Origin: an uncultured Kangiella sp.
GTDB taxonomy: Bacteria > Pseudomonadota > Gammaproteobacteria > Enterobacterales > Kangiellaceae
Direction: 5' to 3'
Length of the DNA stretch: 64,000 nt
Assembly (NCBI GenBank): GCA_947503345.1
Contig: CANNCW010000001.1
Span: 372,001 to 436,000 of the forward strand
Position numbers and translations under genes: made by a program. The notes under the pieces were generated by a model. The model had not been told where the DNA came from. It did not search any database and worked only from the letters and a program-made list of their open reading frames with translations. Shown piece after piece: positions 47,969 through 56,935 of this stretch (the stretch's first letter is position 1; each line of letters starts with the position of its first letter).

Positions 47969-49861
47969 TTAACCTTGTAACTCATCACGCATGGCTTCTA
48001 AGGCTTCCCAGCGTTCAAATTTAACTTCTAGTTCTTTTTCTAAACTACTCATCTTATCTGTAGCTTTAGCAATTTGCTCTTGTCCTTGCTGATAAAAATC
48101 TGGTTGTGCCATTTGGGTTTGTAACGCCTCAATTTTTGCTTCCATTTCAGCAATATCTTCAGGCAAAGAGTCAAGTTCACGCTGATCTTTATAACTTAGT
48201 TTTTTTACACTTTTTTTAACCACCTTACTACTTGATGATTGCTTTGCCGGCTGATTTTCCTTTATTTTGGTTTCCGCAATTTTACGTTGCCTTAACCAAT
48301 CGTCATAACCACCTATATACTCCTGAACTTTACCGTTTCCCTCAAACACGATACTACTGGTAACCACATTATTTAGAAAATCACGATCGTGAGATACCAC
48401 AAGAATAGTGCCAGGATAACTTTCTAACATTTCTTCAACCAACTCTAATGTTTCCACATCCAGATCATTAGTCGGCTCATCCAGAATTAAAAAGTTTGAA
48501 GGCTTAGCAAGAAGCTTTGCCATTAATAAACGATTTCGCTCTCCACCTGATAGCGCCGTTATTGGGGCTCTTGCTCTTTCTGGAGTAAATAAAAAGTCTT
48601 GCATATAACTGATAACATGACGGTCTTTACCATTAATAGTCATCATATCTTTGCCATCAGAAACATTATCTTGAGCCGAAAGCTTTTCATTTAACTGGGC
48701 TCGGTGCTGGTCAAAATAAGCCACCTCTAACTTTGTGCCTAAATCAATTTCACCATTGTCAGGCGCTAACTTACCAAGCAATATATTAATTAAAGTTGTT
48801 TTGCCCGTCCCATTTGGACCTATAATGCCAATCCTATCACCGCGCATAATTATGGTAGAAAAATCCTCAATCAGCACTCGCCCCTCGTACTCCTTTCGAA
48901 TATTGCGCGCTTCAATAACCTTTTTCCCCGAAGCTTCGCTTTTTTGAACCTGCATATTTACATTGCCAATCAGATTTCGTCGTTCAGCTCTTTCTCGACG
49001 AGCAGCTTCTAAACGGCGGACCCTTCCTTCATTACGAGTACGTCGGGCTTTGATACCTTGACGGATCCATACTTCTTCTTGAGCAAGTTTCTTATCAAAC
49101 TCAGCATTGGATTTTTCTTCCGCCGCTAATGCTTCAGCCTTATGGCGCAAATACTTCTCATAATCCCCAGGCCAAGAAGTTAATTGCCCTCGATCGATTT
49201 CAACAATTCGTGTGGCTAAATTTTTTAAGAAACGACGATCGTGAGTAATAAAAAGAATACTTCCTTCATAAGCTTTTAAGAAACCTTCAAGCCATTCAAT
49301 GGATTCAATATCCAAGTGGTTGGTTGGCTCATCAAGTAATAAAATATCCGGTTGCTCGACTAGAGCCTGAGCCAATAAAACACGACGTTTCATCCCGCCC
49401 GATAATTCTGAAAAAGCTTTCTCTCCATCTAAGCTTAATCGTTTAATCACCGTCGAAACTTTTTGATCCAAACCCCAACCATCTATCTCTTCAATCTGTT
49501 GCTGAACCTTAGCCATTTTCTCAAATGACTCCATATCTGACTGCTGAGTTAAGTAGTGGAATTCCTGTAACAACTGCCCCGCATCACCTAAACCCGAAGC
49601 CACCACATCAAAAACTGTCCCATCAGTTCCGCTAGGAACCTCCTGTGTCAACTTCGCAACTTTCACACCCTGCAAAAAGCGCAACTTTCCATCATCAGGA
49701 ATAATCTCGCCATTCAGGACCTTCAATAAAGTAGATTTACCCACTCCATTTCGCCCAATCAGACAAACACGCTCTCCACGATCGATACTAAAATCGACTT
49801 TATCGAGCAAAGCAGGACCGCCATAACTCACTTCAACTTGGTTTAAGGTAACTAATGCCAT
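47969..49861 (-). CDS. uup: ABC-F family ATPase Uup
   Basis: 630 residues with two ABC domains and no membrane segments. First domain: Walker A GRNGVGKST at 36-44, signature LSGGMKRR, Walker B ILLLDEPTNHLD. Linker (LRHKAEALAAEEKSNAEFDKKLAQEEVWIRQGIKARRTRNEGRVRRLEAARRERAERR region). Second domain: GPNGTGKTT, LSGGERNR, FLILDEPTNDLD. A C-terminal coiled coil (about 545-630) follows, as in Uup, absent in EttA. Acts on ribosomes and limits precise transposon excision. Confidence 0.95.
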   Translation of the reverse strand: MALVTLNQVEVSYGGPALLDKVDFSIDRGERVCLIGRNGVGKSTLLKVLNGEIIPDDGKLRFLQGVKVAKLTQEVPSGTDGTVFDVVASGLGDAGQLLQEFHYLTQQSDMESFEKMAKVQQQIEEIDGWGLDQKVSTVIKRLSLDGEKAFSELSGGMKRRVLLAQALVEQPDILLLDEPTNHLDIESIEWLEGFLKAYEGSILFITHDRRFLKNLATRIVEIDRGQLTSWPGDYEKYLRHKAEALAAEEKSNAEFDKKLAQEEVWIRQGIKARRTRNEGRVRRLEAARRERAERRNLIGNVNMQVQKSEASGKKVIEARNIRKEYEGRVLIEDFSTIIMRGDRIGIIGPNGTGKTTLINILLGKLAPDNGEIDLGTKLEVAYFDQHRAQLNEKLSAQDNVSDGKDMMTINGKDRHVISYMQDFLFTPERARAPITALSGGERNRLLMAKLLAKPSNFLILDEPTNDLDVETLELVEEMLESYPGTILVVSHDRDFLNNVVTSSIVFEGNGKVQEYIGGYDDWLRQRKIAETKIKENQPAKQSSSSKVVKKSVKKLSYKDQRELDSLPEDIAEMEAKIEALQTQMAQPDFYQQGQEQIAKATDKMSSLEKELEVKFERWEALEAMRDELQG

Positions 49862-49939
49862 GGGAATATTAGAAATATTTAGATAGTTATAGTTTAACTT
49901 AAATTTCTTGCAATGACTTACAATTTATTGAGTTTAAGC

Positions 49940-49967
49940 TTGCCAAAACGGTGTCTTGAGGTAAAAT
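49940..49967 (+). promoter_or_regulatory. Sigma-70 promoter for tRNA-Ile2
   Basis: TTGCCA (49940-49945) and TAAAAT (49962-49967) are 16 bp apart, followed by GCGC, the GC-rich discriminator typical of stable-RNA promoters under stringent control. The tRNA begins about 40 bases after the likely start point. Confidence 0.65.
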
Positions 49968-50013
49968 GCGCTTTCTTTTAAGGCTTGTTTTAGTCTTGAA
50001 TATTCAAAAATTA

Positions 50014-50090
50014 GGGCCCGTAGCTCAGTTGGTTAGAGCATCCGACTCATAATCGGCAGGTCCCCCGTTCAAGTCGGGGCGGGCCCACCA
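50014..50090 (+). tRNA. ileX: tRNA with CAU anticodon, probably tRNA-Ile2 (lysidine-modified)
   Basis: 77 nt with encoded CCA. Acceptor GGGCCCG/CGGGCCC, D-stem GCTC/GAGC, anticodon loop CTCATAA (anticodon 50048-50050), T-loop TTCAAGT. C4-G69 and C5-G68, the 30G-40C pair in the anticodon stem and the T-loop match E. coli tRNA-Ile2 rather than elongator tRNA-Met, whose T-loop is TTCGAAT. One mismatch, T27/C43, closes the anticodon stem. Confidence 0.75.
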
Positions 50091-50159
50091 CTTCCTAATC
50101 GCTTTAATACTTATTAAAATCTTGGTAAGCAGGTGCTGAAACCTTAGTTGTTCATGCAA

Positions 50160-50630
50160 CTATTGACGAATAACTCTTAAAGCTAAAATCAATGTTGCTG
50201 TTATCCCCCAACTTAAACCAACAATAACCCCTGCATCTAAAATCCCACGCCAAGGTTGTGGAATATAATTGAAGATGACAATCAGTAATACTATTACGAT
50301 GGTTAAGATATATGCCAGTAGCAAATTCTTCTTACTGGCATCAAAGTAATTCATGCAAAATAATGGCGCCAACAATTTTGTCCACCAGGGTTTTTGCATT
50401 AACTCTTTTAGTCGATTGGAAAATTTGATTGAGTAGCTTTTTTGAAAGCCTTTGTAGCCTTCGGAATAGGCCATAAATAAAGTATTGATAATTAGTAACA
50501 CCCAGTGATACCAAGCAAATGGCGTATCCCATGCAATGATAAAATGCCCTGCTAAGCGGTACACAGCATAACCTAAAATAGTAATGAAGCCTGTAAGCGC
50601 CCAGAGTTGCGCCATGCGATTAATAAGCAT
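50160..50630 (-). CDS. Four-helix inner membrane protein of unknown function
   Basis: 156 residues with four hydrophobic segments (about 8-30, 41-56, 102-122 and 130-152) and a polar loop between the second and third (SEGYKGFQKSYSIKFSNRLKELMQKPWWTK). The aromatic-rich AWDTPFAWYHWVLLIINTLFMAYSEGY is distinctive. Seems conserved in proteobacteria, but no function known to me. Lies alone between tRNA-Ile2 and the ThiF/MoeB gene, on the opposite strand. Confidence 0.75.
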   Translation of the reverse strand: MLINRMAQLWALTGFITILGYAVYRLAGHFIIAWDTPFAWYHWVLLIINTLFMAYSEGYKGFQKSYSIKFSNRLKELMQKPWWTKLLAPLFCMNYFDASKKNLLLAYILTIVIVLLIVIFNYIPQPWRGILDAGVIVGLSWGITATLILALRVIRQ

Positions 50631-50787
50631 TTAAATAGGATTTGGTGAACTAAGTAGAATTGGCGCTATCCTACCACAGACCGCCCCGAACGTCTTTAGT
50701 AATAATACTCGACTCCATGTAATCCAGCTTGCATAATCTCCTAAATATGCCAAGATCATAGCTATTAACCACTAATAGTCTGCCAAC

Positions 50788-51528
50788 GTGTTTAGTGAAG
50801 CCGAATTACGTTTATACAGCCGTCACTTAGCTCTTTCAGAGCTAGATCTAGAAGGTCAAGAAAAACTAGCCAAATCCAAAGTTATGATATTGGGGTTAGG
50901 TGGATTAGGCTCGCCTGTTGCGCTGTATTTAGCAGCATCAGGAATTGGCGAGCTCACCTTAGTGGATCACGATGAAGTTTCTTTATCAAATTTACAGCGT
51001 CAAATTTTGCATGACCGAAATCAAATTGGGGCATCAAAAACCGAATCTGCAAAAAAAAGAATTAATGAACTAAACCCGCATATCTCCATTCAATTAATTG
51101 GGAAAAAGTTGGATAAAGAAACCATGCAAGAATTGGTGAAGGGCCAAGATTTAGTCATTGATTGCTCTGATAATTTTCAAACACGCTTTGCGCTAAATCA
51201 AGTTAGTGTGGAAAATCAAACCGCTCTCATATCTGGTGCTGCAATTCGTTGGCAAGGACAAGTAGCAATTTATAATCACAGCTCTAAAGCTGCCTGTTAT
51301 CAGTGTTTATTCGAGAAAACCGAAAGCCAAGATGATAACTGTTGGGAGCAAGGTGTATTATCCCCATTGGTTGGAGTTATCGGTAGCCTGCAAGCAGTAG
51401 AAGCGATTAAGTATTTAACTGAGATGACTGATGAATACAGCCATCTCATTCAGTATGATGCTAAAACCGCAAATTTTAGCAAAATCAAAATTCAAAAAGA
51501 TTCTAATTGCTCTATTTGCTCATCCTAA
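50788..51528 (+). CDS. ThiF/MoeB family adenylyltransferase
   Basis: 246 residues. ATP-binding GLGGLGSPVALYLA, SLSNLQRQILH, CSDNFQTR, AAIRWQGQV, NCWEQGVLSPLVGVIGSLQAVEAIKYL, and zinc-binding CYQC and CSIC. It activates the C-terminal Gly of a ubiquitin-like carrier (MoaD or ThiS). MoeB and ThiF cannot be safely separated here: GAAIRWQGQV favours MoeB, SRHLALSELDLEGQEKL is common to both. No moa or thi genes are next to it. Start is GTG 50788. Its end overlaps the RND gene by 9 bp, convergently. Confidence 0.88.
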   Translation: MFSEAELRLYSRHLALSELDLEGQEKLAKSKVMILGLGGLGSPVALYLAASGIGELTLVDHDEVSLSNLQRQILHDRNQIGASKTESAKKRINELNPHISIQLIGKKLDKETMQELVKGQDLVIDCSDNFQTRFALNQVSVENQTALISGAAIRWQGQVAIYNHSSKAACYQCLFEKTESQDDNCWEQGVLSPLVGVIGSLQAVEAIKYLTEMTDEYSHLIQYDAKTANFSKIKIQKDSNCSICSS

Positions 51529-54500
51529 AAACATAAAGGCTAAAAGCACTAAAGTTGCTAGCAAGAATGTTAACAAGGCTTTTACTCGATAATAAAATAA
51601 TGGTACTAGAATCAAGGTGATTGCAGTAGCAAACAAAATCCCAAATCCCAATGAAACCCCCATTGGAATCAAGAATTGTGCTTGAGTAGATTTATCAAAA
51701 ATAATTGGCATCAATCCCACAAAAGTGGTTAGCGAAGTTAAAATCACGGGGCGAATTCTTCGAACACCTGCATTTAAAACTGCTTCTTTTCGATCTATAC
51801 CTTTTTCCCGTTGCTTGTTAATGTAATCAACCAATACCAAACTATCATTCACCACAACGCCTGTTAGTGCCAAGATCCCCAGCACCGACATCATGCTCAG
51901 TGTCACACCAACGATCCAGTGCCCCATTACCGCCATAACAGCACCCAGTGGAATTATGCTGATAATAATTAATGGCTTACGGTAAGATTTAAAAACAATC
52001 GCAAGCAAAATATAAATGGCGAACAACACAAAACCCACGCTAATTTTGATGCTTTGATACAAGTCTTTTTCTTCGCGCGCCTCACCCTCTAAGCTAATTG
52101 AAACACTAGGGTTAGCACTTACTATCTGTTGTAATTCGGTTTGTAAATTGGCCCGTAAAACACCAACATTCCCACTGTCTTTGTCTAAATCAGCAGTGAT
52201 GGTCATAGTTCTTCTACGGTCATTACGTTGGATCGATGCTGGGCTTCGGCCATAGCTAATATCCGCTACTTGTTGCAGTGGTAACTTAGAGCCATTGACG
52301 GTGGTAATTAACAAACTTCTTAATTCATCTAGCGAGCTTCTTTCCTCTCGAGACAAACGCAGCATTACGCGCACATCATCACGCCCACGCTGAATTCGTT
52401 GAACCTCAACTCCAAAATAAGCATTTCTAACCTGACGCGCTAAACTGTTTAGTGAAAGACCCAAGGCCTCAGCTTGCGGTTTCAGAGCAAATTGCAATTC
52501 TTGCTTACCCTTCTCAAAGCTGTCTTCAATATCAAAAATACCGTCGGTCTCTTCCAAAAGTTGTTTAACATCTACTTTAACTGAATTTAACTTTGGAATA
52601 TCGGAGCCACTGATTCTAACCTCAATGGGATCACGATTACGTCCTATTTCGGCTCTAAAATTTAATTTTTCAACGCCTGGTAATGGTCCAATCATTTCTC
52701 GCCACTCACGAACCAGTTGTGAAGTGGTAATTTCGCTTACACGACTCTCGGGTGGCGTAGTTTCAAAAACTACTCTCCCACCACTTTGACCACGCGCGCC
52801 ACTTACAGAAAATACTTTGGTGATAACATTTTCATCTGTTTCTGCATTGTAATATTTTTCTTGTAACTTTAACGCCGCTTCAGTCATTCGATTGGTATAT
52901 TCATCCACTACTTCAAATGGCGTACCGGCAGGCATTTGGAAATTACTCTGCGCTACTTCACTTGGAATTCGTGGAAATGGTGAGTAGGCAGTTTTACCCA
53001 ATAAAACTGAAAACGTAATAATATATAGAAGCGCAATAAAAAAGCTTACGGTAATTGCCCAATGGCTAATAGCAAAATTTAGTGCTGGCTTATAATATTC
53101 TAAAACTAAGTTTTCAAAGCCCTTTGAAAAGCTTCGCTGGAATAATTGAAATTTGTTTAAATCTTCTTTCTCTGTTTTAAATTTCATATGCCCTAAATGT
53201 GCTGGCAAAATCAACTTAGATTCAATAATTGAGAAAAACAAAACAGGGATCACCACTAACGGCAACTGGAAATACCATTTGCCCCAACCTCCCGGTAAGA
53301 AAAATATCGGTACAAATGCAATCATGGTTGTGATGACACCAAAGGTTACCGGCAAAGCAACTTCATGAGTACCATCAATCGCGGCATCAATGGGTTTTTT
53401 ACCTTTGCTTAAATGGTTATATATATTTTCGCCAGTCACAATGGCATCATCGACCACAATCCCTAGCACTAGAATAAAGGCAAACAAGGTGATTAGATTT
53501 ATCGTGGCTCCCATCTCTGGGATAAAAGCAATACCGCCAGCAAAGGCAATTGGGATCCCAAGACTAACCCATAATGCAATGACTGGACGCAGAAACAGTG
53601 CCAACAATAAAATTACTAATACACCACCTTGAATTAAACTCCAGCTTAAGGTGCTTATTCTAGCTTTTAAACCTGTAGAGCGATCACGCCAATAGCTCAC
53701 TTCCAGTCCGCTAGGCAAACTAGCTTGTTTTGAAGCTACATAGTTTTTTACTTTATCGGTTACATCAATTGCACTTTGCTGACCAATGCGAAAAACCTCT
53801 AGTTCAATCGCAGGCACGCCACTAAACTGTGTCTTTAAACCTTGCTCTTCAAAGCCATCTTTAATAGCCGCTAAATCACCCAGGATTAATCGAGTACCGT
53901 CAGCTTTGGTCAAAATGGGGATCTGATAAAACTCTTGTTGCGTATAAGATTGACCTTTTAAACGCAATAAAATGTCGCCTTTTTCGGAGCGCACCTGACC
54001 TGCTGACAAATCCAACGAGCTACTGTTTACCGCTTCCGCTATATTTTGTAACGTCAAATTGTATTCGTTTAATAAAGCCTGATTCAATTCGATAGCAAGT
54101 TCAAAAGAACGCACGCCAGCGGCTTCAATTTGAGTAATCCCAGGGATTGCCAATAATTCAGCTTGCACAATCTCTGTATATTCACGAAGTTCAGCTTCAG
54201 GAAGTTCACCGCTAACTACTACACTAATGGCACCCCGTTTTCGCTCAGTACGCTGAATCACGGGTTTTTCAGCTTCTTGTGGTAAAGTGTTTAAAGCGTC
54301 AACTCGACCTTTTACTTTATCTAATAAAATCTCAAGCTCTTCATTTTCATCAACCTCGATAAAAACTTGCGAACGTCCTTCCATTGAGCTTGAGCGCAAA
54401 CTTTTTACGCCCGTTAAATCGTAAACCGCTTCTTCTATTCGTGTAGAAACCGTTCGTTCGACTTCTTCAGGAGTTGCGCCACGGAAAGTTACAGAAACGT

Positions 54501-54633
54501 TAATATAATTACTTTGAATATCAGGAAATCGGTCCACCGTAACTCGGAAAAACAAAGTGTAAATACCAGCAATGAAAATAACTGCCATTAACATATTGGC
54601 AGCGACAGAGTTGCGCGCAAACCATGCGATCAT
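51520..54633 (-). CDS. RND efflux transporter, HAE1-like inner membrane subunit
   Basis: 1037 residues with 12 membrane segments and two large periplasmic loops (RND plan). The proton-relay pair is in GIVVDDAIV of TM4. Motifs NYINVSVTFRGATPEEVE and VVNDSLVLVDYIN (TM10 side) are typical of the HAE-1/HAE-2 type pumps that form the AcrB superfamily. It follows the adaptor gene with a 4-bp overlap, and no outer-membrane factor gene is near, so TolC-like protein must come from elsewhere. Substrates unknown. Confidence 0.92.
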   Translation of the reverse strand: MIAWFARNSVAANMLMAVIFIAGIYTLFFRVTVDRFPDIQSNYINVSVTFRGATPEEVERTVSTRIEEAVYDLTGVKSLRSSSMEGRSQVFIEVDENEELEILLDKVKGRVDALNTLPQEAEKPVIQRTERKRGAISVVVSGELPEAELREYTEIVQAELLAIPGITQIEAAGVRSFELAIELNQALLNEYNLTLQNIAEAVNSSSLDLSAGQVRSEKGDILLRLKGQSYTQQEFYQIPILTKADGTRLILGDLAAIKDGFEEQGLKTQFSGVPAIELEVFRIGQQSAIDVTDKVKNYVASKQASLPSGLEVSYWRDRSTGLKARISTLSWSLIQGGVLVILLLALFLRPVIALWVSLGIPIAFAGGIAFIPEMGATINLITLFAFILVLGIVVDDAIVTGENIYNHLSKGKKPIDAAIDGTHEVALPVTFGVITTMIAFVPIFFLPGGWGKWYFQLPLVVIPVLFFSIIESKLILPAHLGHMKFKTEKEDLNKFQLFQRSFSKGFENLVLEYYKPALNFAISHWAITVSFFIALLYIITFSVLLGKTAYSPFPRIPSEVAQSNFQMPAGTPFEVVDEYTNRMTEAALKLQEKYYNAETDENVITKVFSVSGARGQSGGRVVFETTPPESRVSEITTSQLVREWREMIGPLPGVEKLNFRAEIGRNRDPIEVRISGSDIPKLNSVKVDVKQLLEETDGIFDIEDSFEKGKQELQFALKPQAEALGLSLNSLARQVRNAYFGVEVQRIQRGRDDVRVMLRLSREERSSLDELRSLLITTVNGSKLPLQQVADISYGRSPASIQRNDRRRTMTITADLDKDSGNVGVLRANLQTELQQIVSANPSVSISLEGEAREEKDLYQSIKISVGFVLFAIYILLAIVFKSYRKPLIIISIIPLGAVMAVMGHWIVGVTLSMMSVLGILALTGVVVNDSLVLVDYINKQREKGIDRKEAVLNAGVRRIRPVILTSLTTFVGLMPIIFDKSTQAQFLIPMGVSLGFGILFATAITLILVPLFYYRVKALLTFLLATLVLLAFMFLG

Positions 54634-55844
54634 TTTCCAGCTCCTTTAAGCTTATCTTTAGCTGGTCTTTTGCGTTTCGATTCTTGCCCTTTTATCTGTA
54701 ACTGAGCACCATCAGCAACAAAGCTTAATGGCGTAGTAATTAACTGTTCCCCTGCTTGCAGGCCAGACTCTATTAAACTTTGCTCACTACCTTGCCAAGA
54801 TATAATGACATTACGACGTTCTAATTTGCCTTGGTTAAATAAATAAACTAACTGGTTGTCATAAATATAACGACTCGGGATCACAATCGCATCGGCTACC
54901 CGCTTGCCATTAATCTTGGCATTCACAAATTGCCCAACTTTTAACAAAGGATCCGTCTCCATCAAAGCACCGTCAATTTTAGCCGTCACAAACCATTGAC
55001 GACTGGTTTGGTCAATAACGCTGTCAGCTCGATCAAGCTCTGCTAACCAACTTTGAGTAAAACCGCCGAAATCTGCGACTAACTCAACCTTCTCATCACC
55101 TTTAAAAGCAGGCAAGAATTGCACTTTATTGGCGGGAACTGGTAGTCGAACCTCTAAACTGGATGAAGATAATATTTTCGCAATCGGCGCATTAGGGCTA
55201 ACTAACTGGCCAAGATCAGCAACTTTCTCAATAACCTTGCCATTATATGGCGCGACAATAGTGGTTCTAGTTAAAGCTAATCTAGCTTTCGCTAAGCGCG
55301 CATTAGCTGCGTCTAACTTTGCTTGAGCTGATGCCACCTGAGGCTTTCTTAATACCAAATCTGAAGCTTGTTTAGTTGGATTAATCTTGCTCCAATCACG
55401 TTTAGCTTGTTCAGCCAAAGCTTTCTCCTGCTCAAGGGCTAATTGAGCATTGGCTAATTCAGCCTGAGCAATGGTGGTTTCAATTTGATAATCCTTATCA
55501 TCAATCTTTGCTAAAACATCACCTTTACTGAAACTACGTCCCGATTCCAACTGGGGACTAACGTTCACCACAATGCCTGAAACTTGCGAAACTAAATTAC
55601 CTGAAGTCTTGGCCTCAATACTGCCATAAGATTCAATAAAAACTTGAAAGTCCTGCTGACTCACGTCCATAGTTTCCACCACCACTGGACGCTCAAATCT
55701 AGGACGCTTACGTGGCTCTGGTTGACTTAAAAACATATAAGCAATAATTGAAATAGCCACAACTAAAATGACTAAAGGGGCAATTTTTACAACAAGTGAT
55801 TTATTTATTGGCATGATTTGTTCATTAAGTTTAATTGCAGACAT
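54630..55844 (-). CDS. RND periplasmic adaptor (membrane fusion protein)
   Basis: 404 residues. Short cytoplasmic start, an anchor segment (about 18-38), beta-barrel and lipoyl domains (SQVSGIVVNVSPQLESGRSFSKGDVLAKID), a helical hairpin (QAELANAQLALEQEKALAEQAKRDW region) and a C-terminal membrane-proximal part ending in a Lys-rich tail (KRKRPAKDKLKGAGK). AAGGT seven bases before ATG 55844. First gene of the two-gene efflux unit; no regulator gene is adjacent. Confidence 0.92.
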   Translation of the reverse strand: MSAIKLNEQIMPINKSLVVKIAPLVILVVAISIIAYMFLSQPEPRKRPRFERPVVVETMDVSQQDFQVFIESYGSIEAKTSGNLVSQVSGIVVNVSPQLESGRSFSKGDVLAKIDDKDYQIETTIAQAELANAQLALEQEKALAEQAKRDWSKINPTKQASDLVLRKPQVASAQAKLDAANARLAKARLALTRTTIVAPYNGKVIEKVADLGQLVSPNAPIAKILSSSSLEVRLPVPANKVQFLPAFKGDEKVELVADFGGFTQSWLAELDRADSVIDQTSRQWFVTAKIDGALMETDPLLKVGQFVNAKINGKRVADAIVIPSRYIYDNQLVYLFNQGKLERRNVIISWQGSEQSLIESGLQAGEQLITTPLSFVADGAQLQIKGQESKRKRPAKDKLKGAGK

Positions 55845-55959
55845 AACTTTACCTTATTTAGCACTATTTGTAGACAAGCTAAAATGGATAAATACAACTG
55901 TTTAACTCTACCTAATCTTTTATGAATATAATCTATTAGGATCAATAATCTGTGAATAT

Positions 55960-55982
55960 AAAAAAGCCCTCTTTCGAGGGCT
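55960..55982 (-). terminator. Terminator of the tRNA-Ser gene
   Basis: AGCCCTC / GAGGGCT stem with a GAAA loop on the minus strand, then TTTTTTATA. It lies ten bases past the tRNA-Ser CCA. Confidence 0.85.
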
Positions 55983-55992
55983 CTTATCAATA

Positions 55993-56083
55993 TGGCGGTG
56001 AAGGAGGGATTCGAACCCTCGATACGCGATTAACGTATACACACTTTCCAGGCGTGCTCCTTCAGCCTCTCGGACACTTCACC
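55993..56083 (-). tRNA. tRNA-Ser, anticodon GGA
   Basis: 91 nt with encoded CCA. Acceptor GGTGAAG/CTTCACC, long variable arm (TATACG ... CGTATC), anticodon GGA at 56047-56049 (read on the minus strand), T-arm GGGTTCGAATCCC. Near identical in layout to E. coli serW/serX. Followed by a terminator. Confidence 0.95.
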
Positions 56084-56134
56084 GTTATTTGTGCACAAGC
56101 AGCCATGAAAACCTCTGTAGCATGTGCGGAGCGT

Positions 56135-56163
56135 AAGATATAGGAATCTGATTATTTAAGCAA
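56135..56163 (-). promoter_or_regulatory. Candidate promoter of tRNA-Ser
   Basis: On the minus strand TTGCTT (56158-56163) and TATCTT (56135-56140) are 17 bp apart and sit about 50 bases before the tRNA. Confidence 0.45.
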
Positions 56164-56209
56164 GAAAAACAGGCGAGCAATACTGGTTACAGTTAACGTT
56201 TGCATTACC

Positions 56210-56767
56210 TTAACCAGCTCGATTAAAAGCTTCTTTTAGCCAACTAATAAGCTCTTTATCCACCTGCTCCATGTTTGTGATTCTAACTCTATGGGAAACC
56301 ATCGCATTAAAGCTACCCGAAGCTTCTAATCGATCCGTAGCTTCATCGCCTTTTAAATTAATTCCTACATCCACTCGTGTTTTTGTAGAAGGCTGAATTA
56401 AAGCAAACTGCTTTTTATGGCGCAGACTGACATAAGCCTTTTTAGGAGCTAACTCTACACCAGAACCAAACTTACCAATTTCGTTAATCAGTTTATCGTA
56501 GATCGGTTTTAAGTCCGCTTTCTTGGCATATTGTGTTGCCACCAAATCATCTGAGCTTGTTTCAGCCCCACCTTTAAGAAAATCAGAACTGATAAGATTC
56601 GCAAAGCCATGAGTCACCCCATGATCTGCTTTAAGCATTTTAACGATTTGACCGTGCTTATCTAACTTACTGGCCTTAATCAGCTTATTCCATTCATCCT
56701 GCTTCTTACCCGTTTTCTCAGGGATATTATTGCGCATCGTTTGCGCCATCTCTTCTGGGCTTGCCAT
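56210..56767 (-). CDS. DUF4287/DUF5655 protein
   Basis: 185 residues. N-terminal DUF4287 (ASPEEMAQTMRNNIPEKTGKKQDEWNKLIK and LKADHGVTHGFANLIS) and C-terminal DUF5655 (IYDKLINEIGKFG, YVSLRHKKQFALIQPSTKTRVDVGINLKG). The second domain is also found in DNA-binding or transport proteins, but the role here is unknown. GGAGG six bases before ATG 56767. Confidence 0.85.
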   Translation of the reverse strand: MASPEEMAQTMRNNIPEKTGKKQDEWNKLIKASKLDKHGQIVKMLKADHGVTHGFANLISSDFLKGGAETSSDDLVATQYAKKADLKPIYDKLINEIGKFGSGVELAPKKAYVSLRHKKQFALIQPSTKTRVDVGINLKGDEATDRLEASGSFNAMVSHRVRITNMEQVDKELISWLKEAFNRAG

Positions 56768-56890
56768 TAAACTCCTCCTAAACCACCACCTTTATCAACC
56801 AATATACTACCGCTCCCAGTAAAAGGAAATTTTAGAGCTAATGCTAATCTTGTGGAAACAGGAAACGCTTATAGGTAAAATACGCCCTTC

Positions 56891-56906
56891 GCGACTAATG
56901 AGTCGC
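56891..56906 (+). other. Small hairpin in the purC leader
   Basis: GCGACT-AATG-AGTCGC is a perfect 6-bp stem, between a TAAAAT box at 56876-56881 and the purC start. There is no T tract, so it is not a terminator. Role unknown. Confidence 0.35.
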
Positions 56907-56935
56907 TCGCTGAATACTAATTAGGAATAATTGCC

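Noticed and set aside
50014-50090. tRNA-Met elongator
   Set aside because: Anticodon fits, but T-loop, acceptor pairs 4-69 and 5-68 and the 30-40 pair follow tRNA-Ile2.
55993-56083. tRNA-Ser as an integration site for a genomic island
   Set aside because: No integrase, no direct repeat of the tRNA 3' end, and neighbours (RND pump, purC) look like ordinary chromosomal genes.
56810-56935. PurR operator before purC
   Set aside because: GGAAACGCTTAT recalls half of a PurR site, but no proper inverted partner is present.
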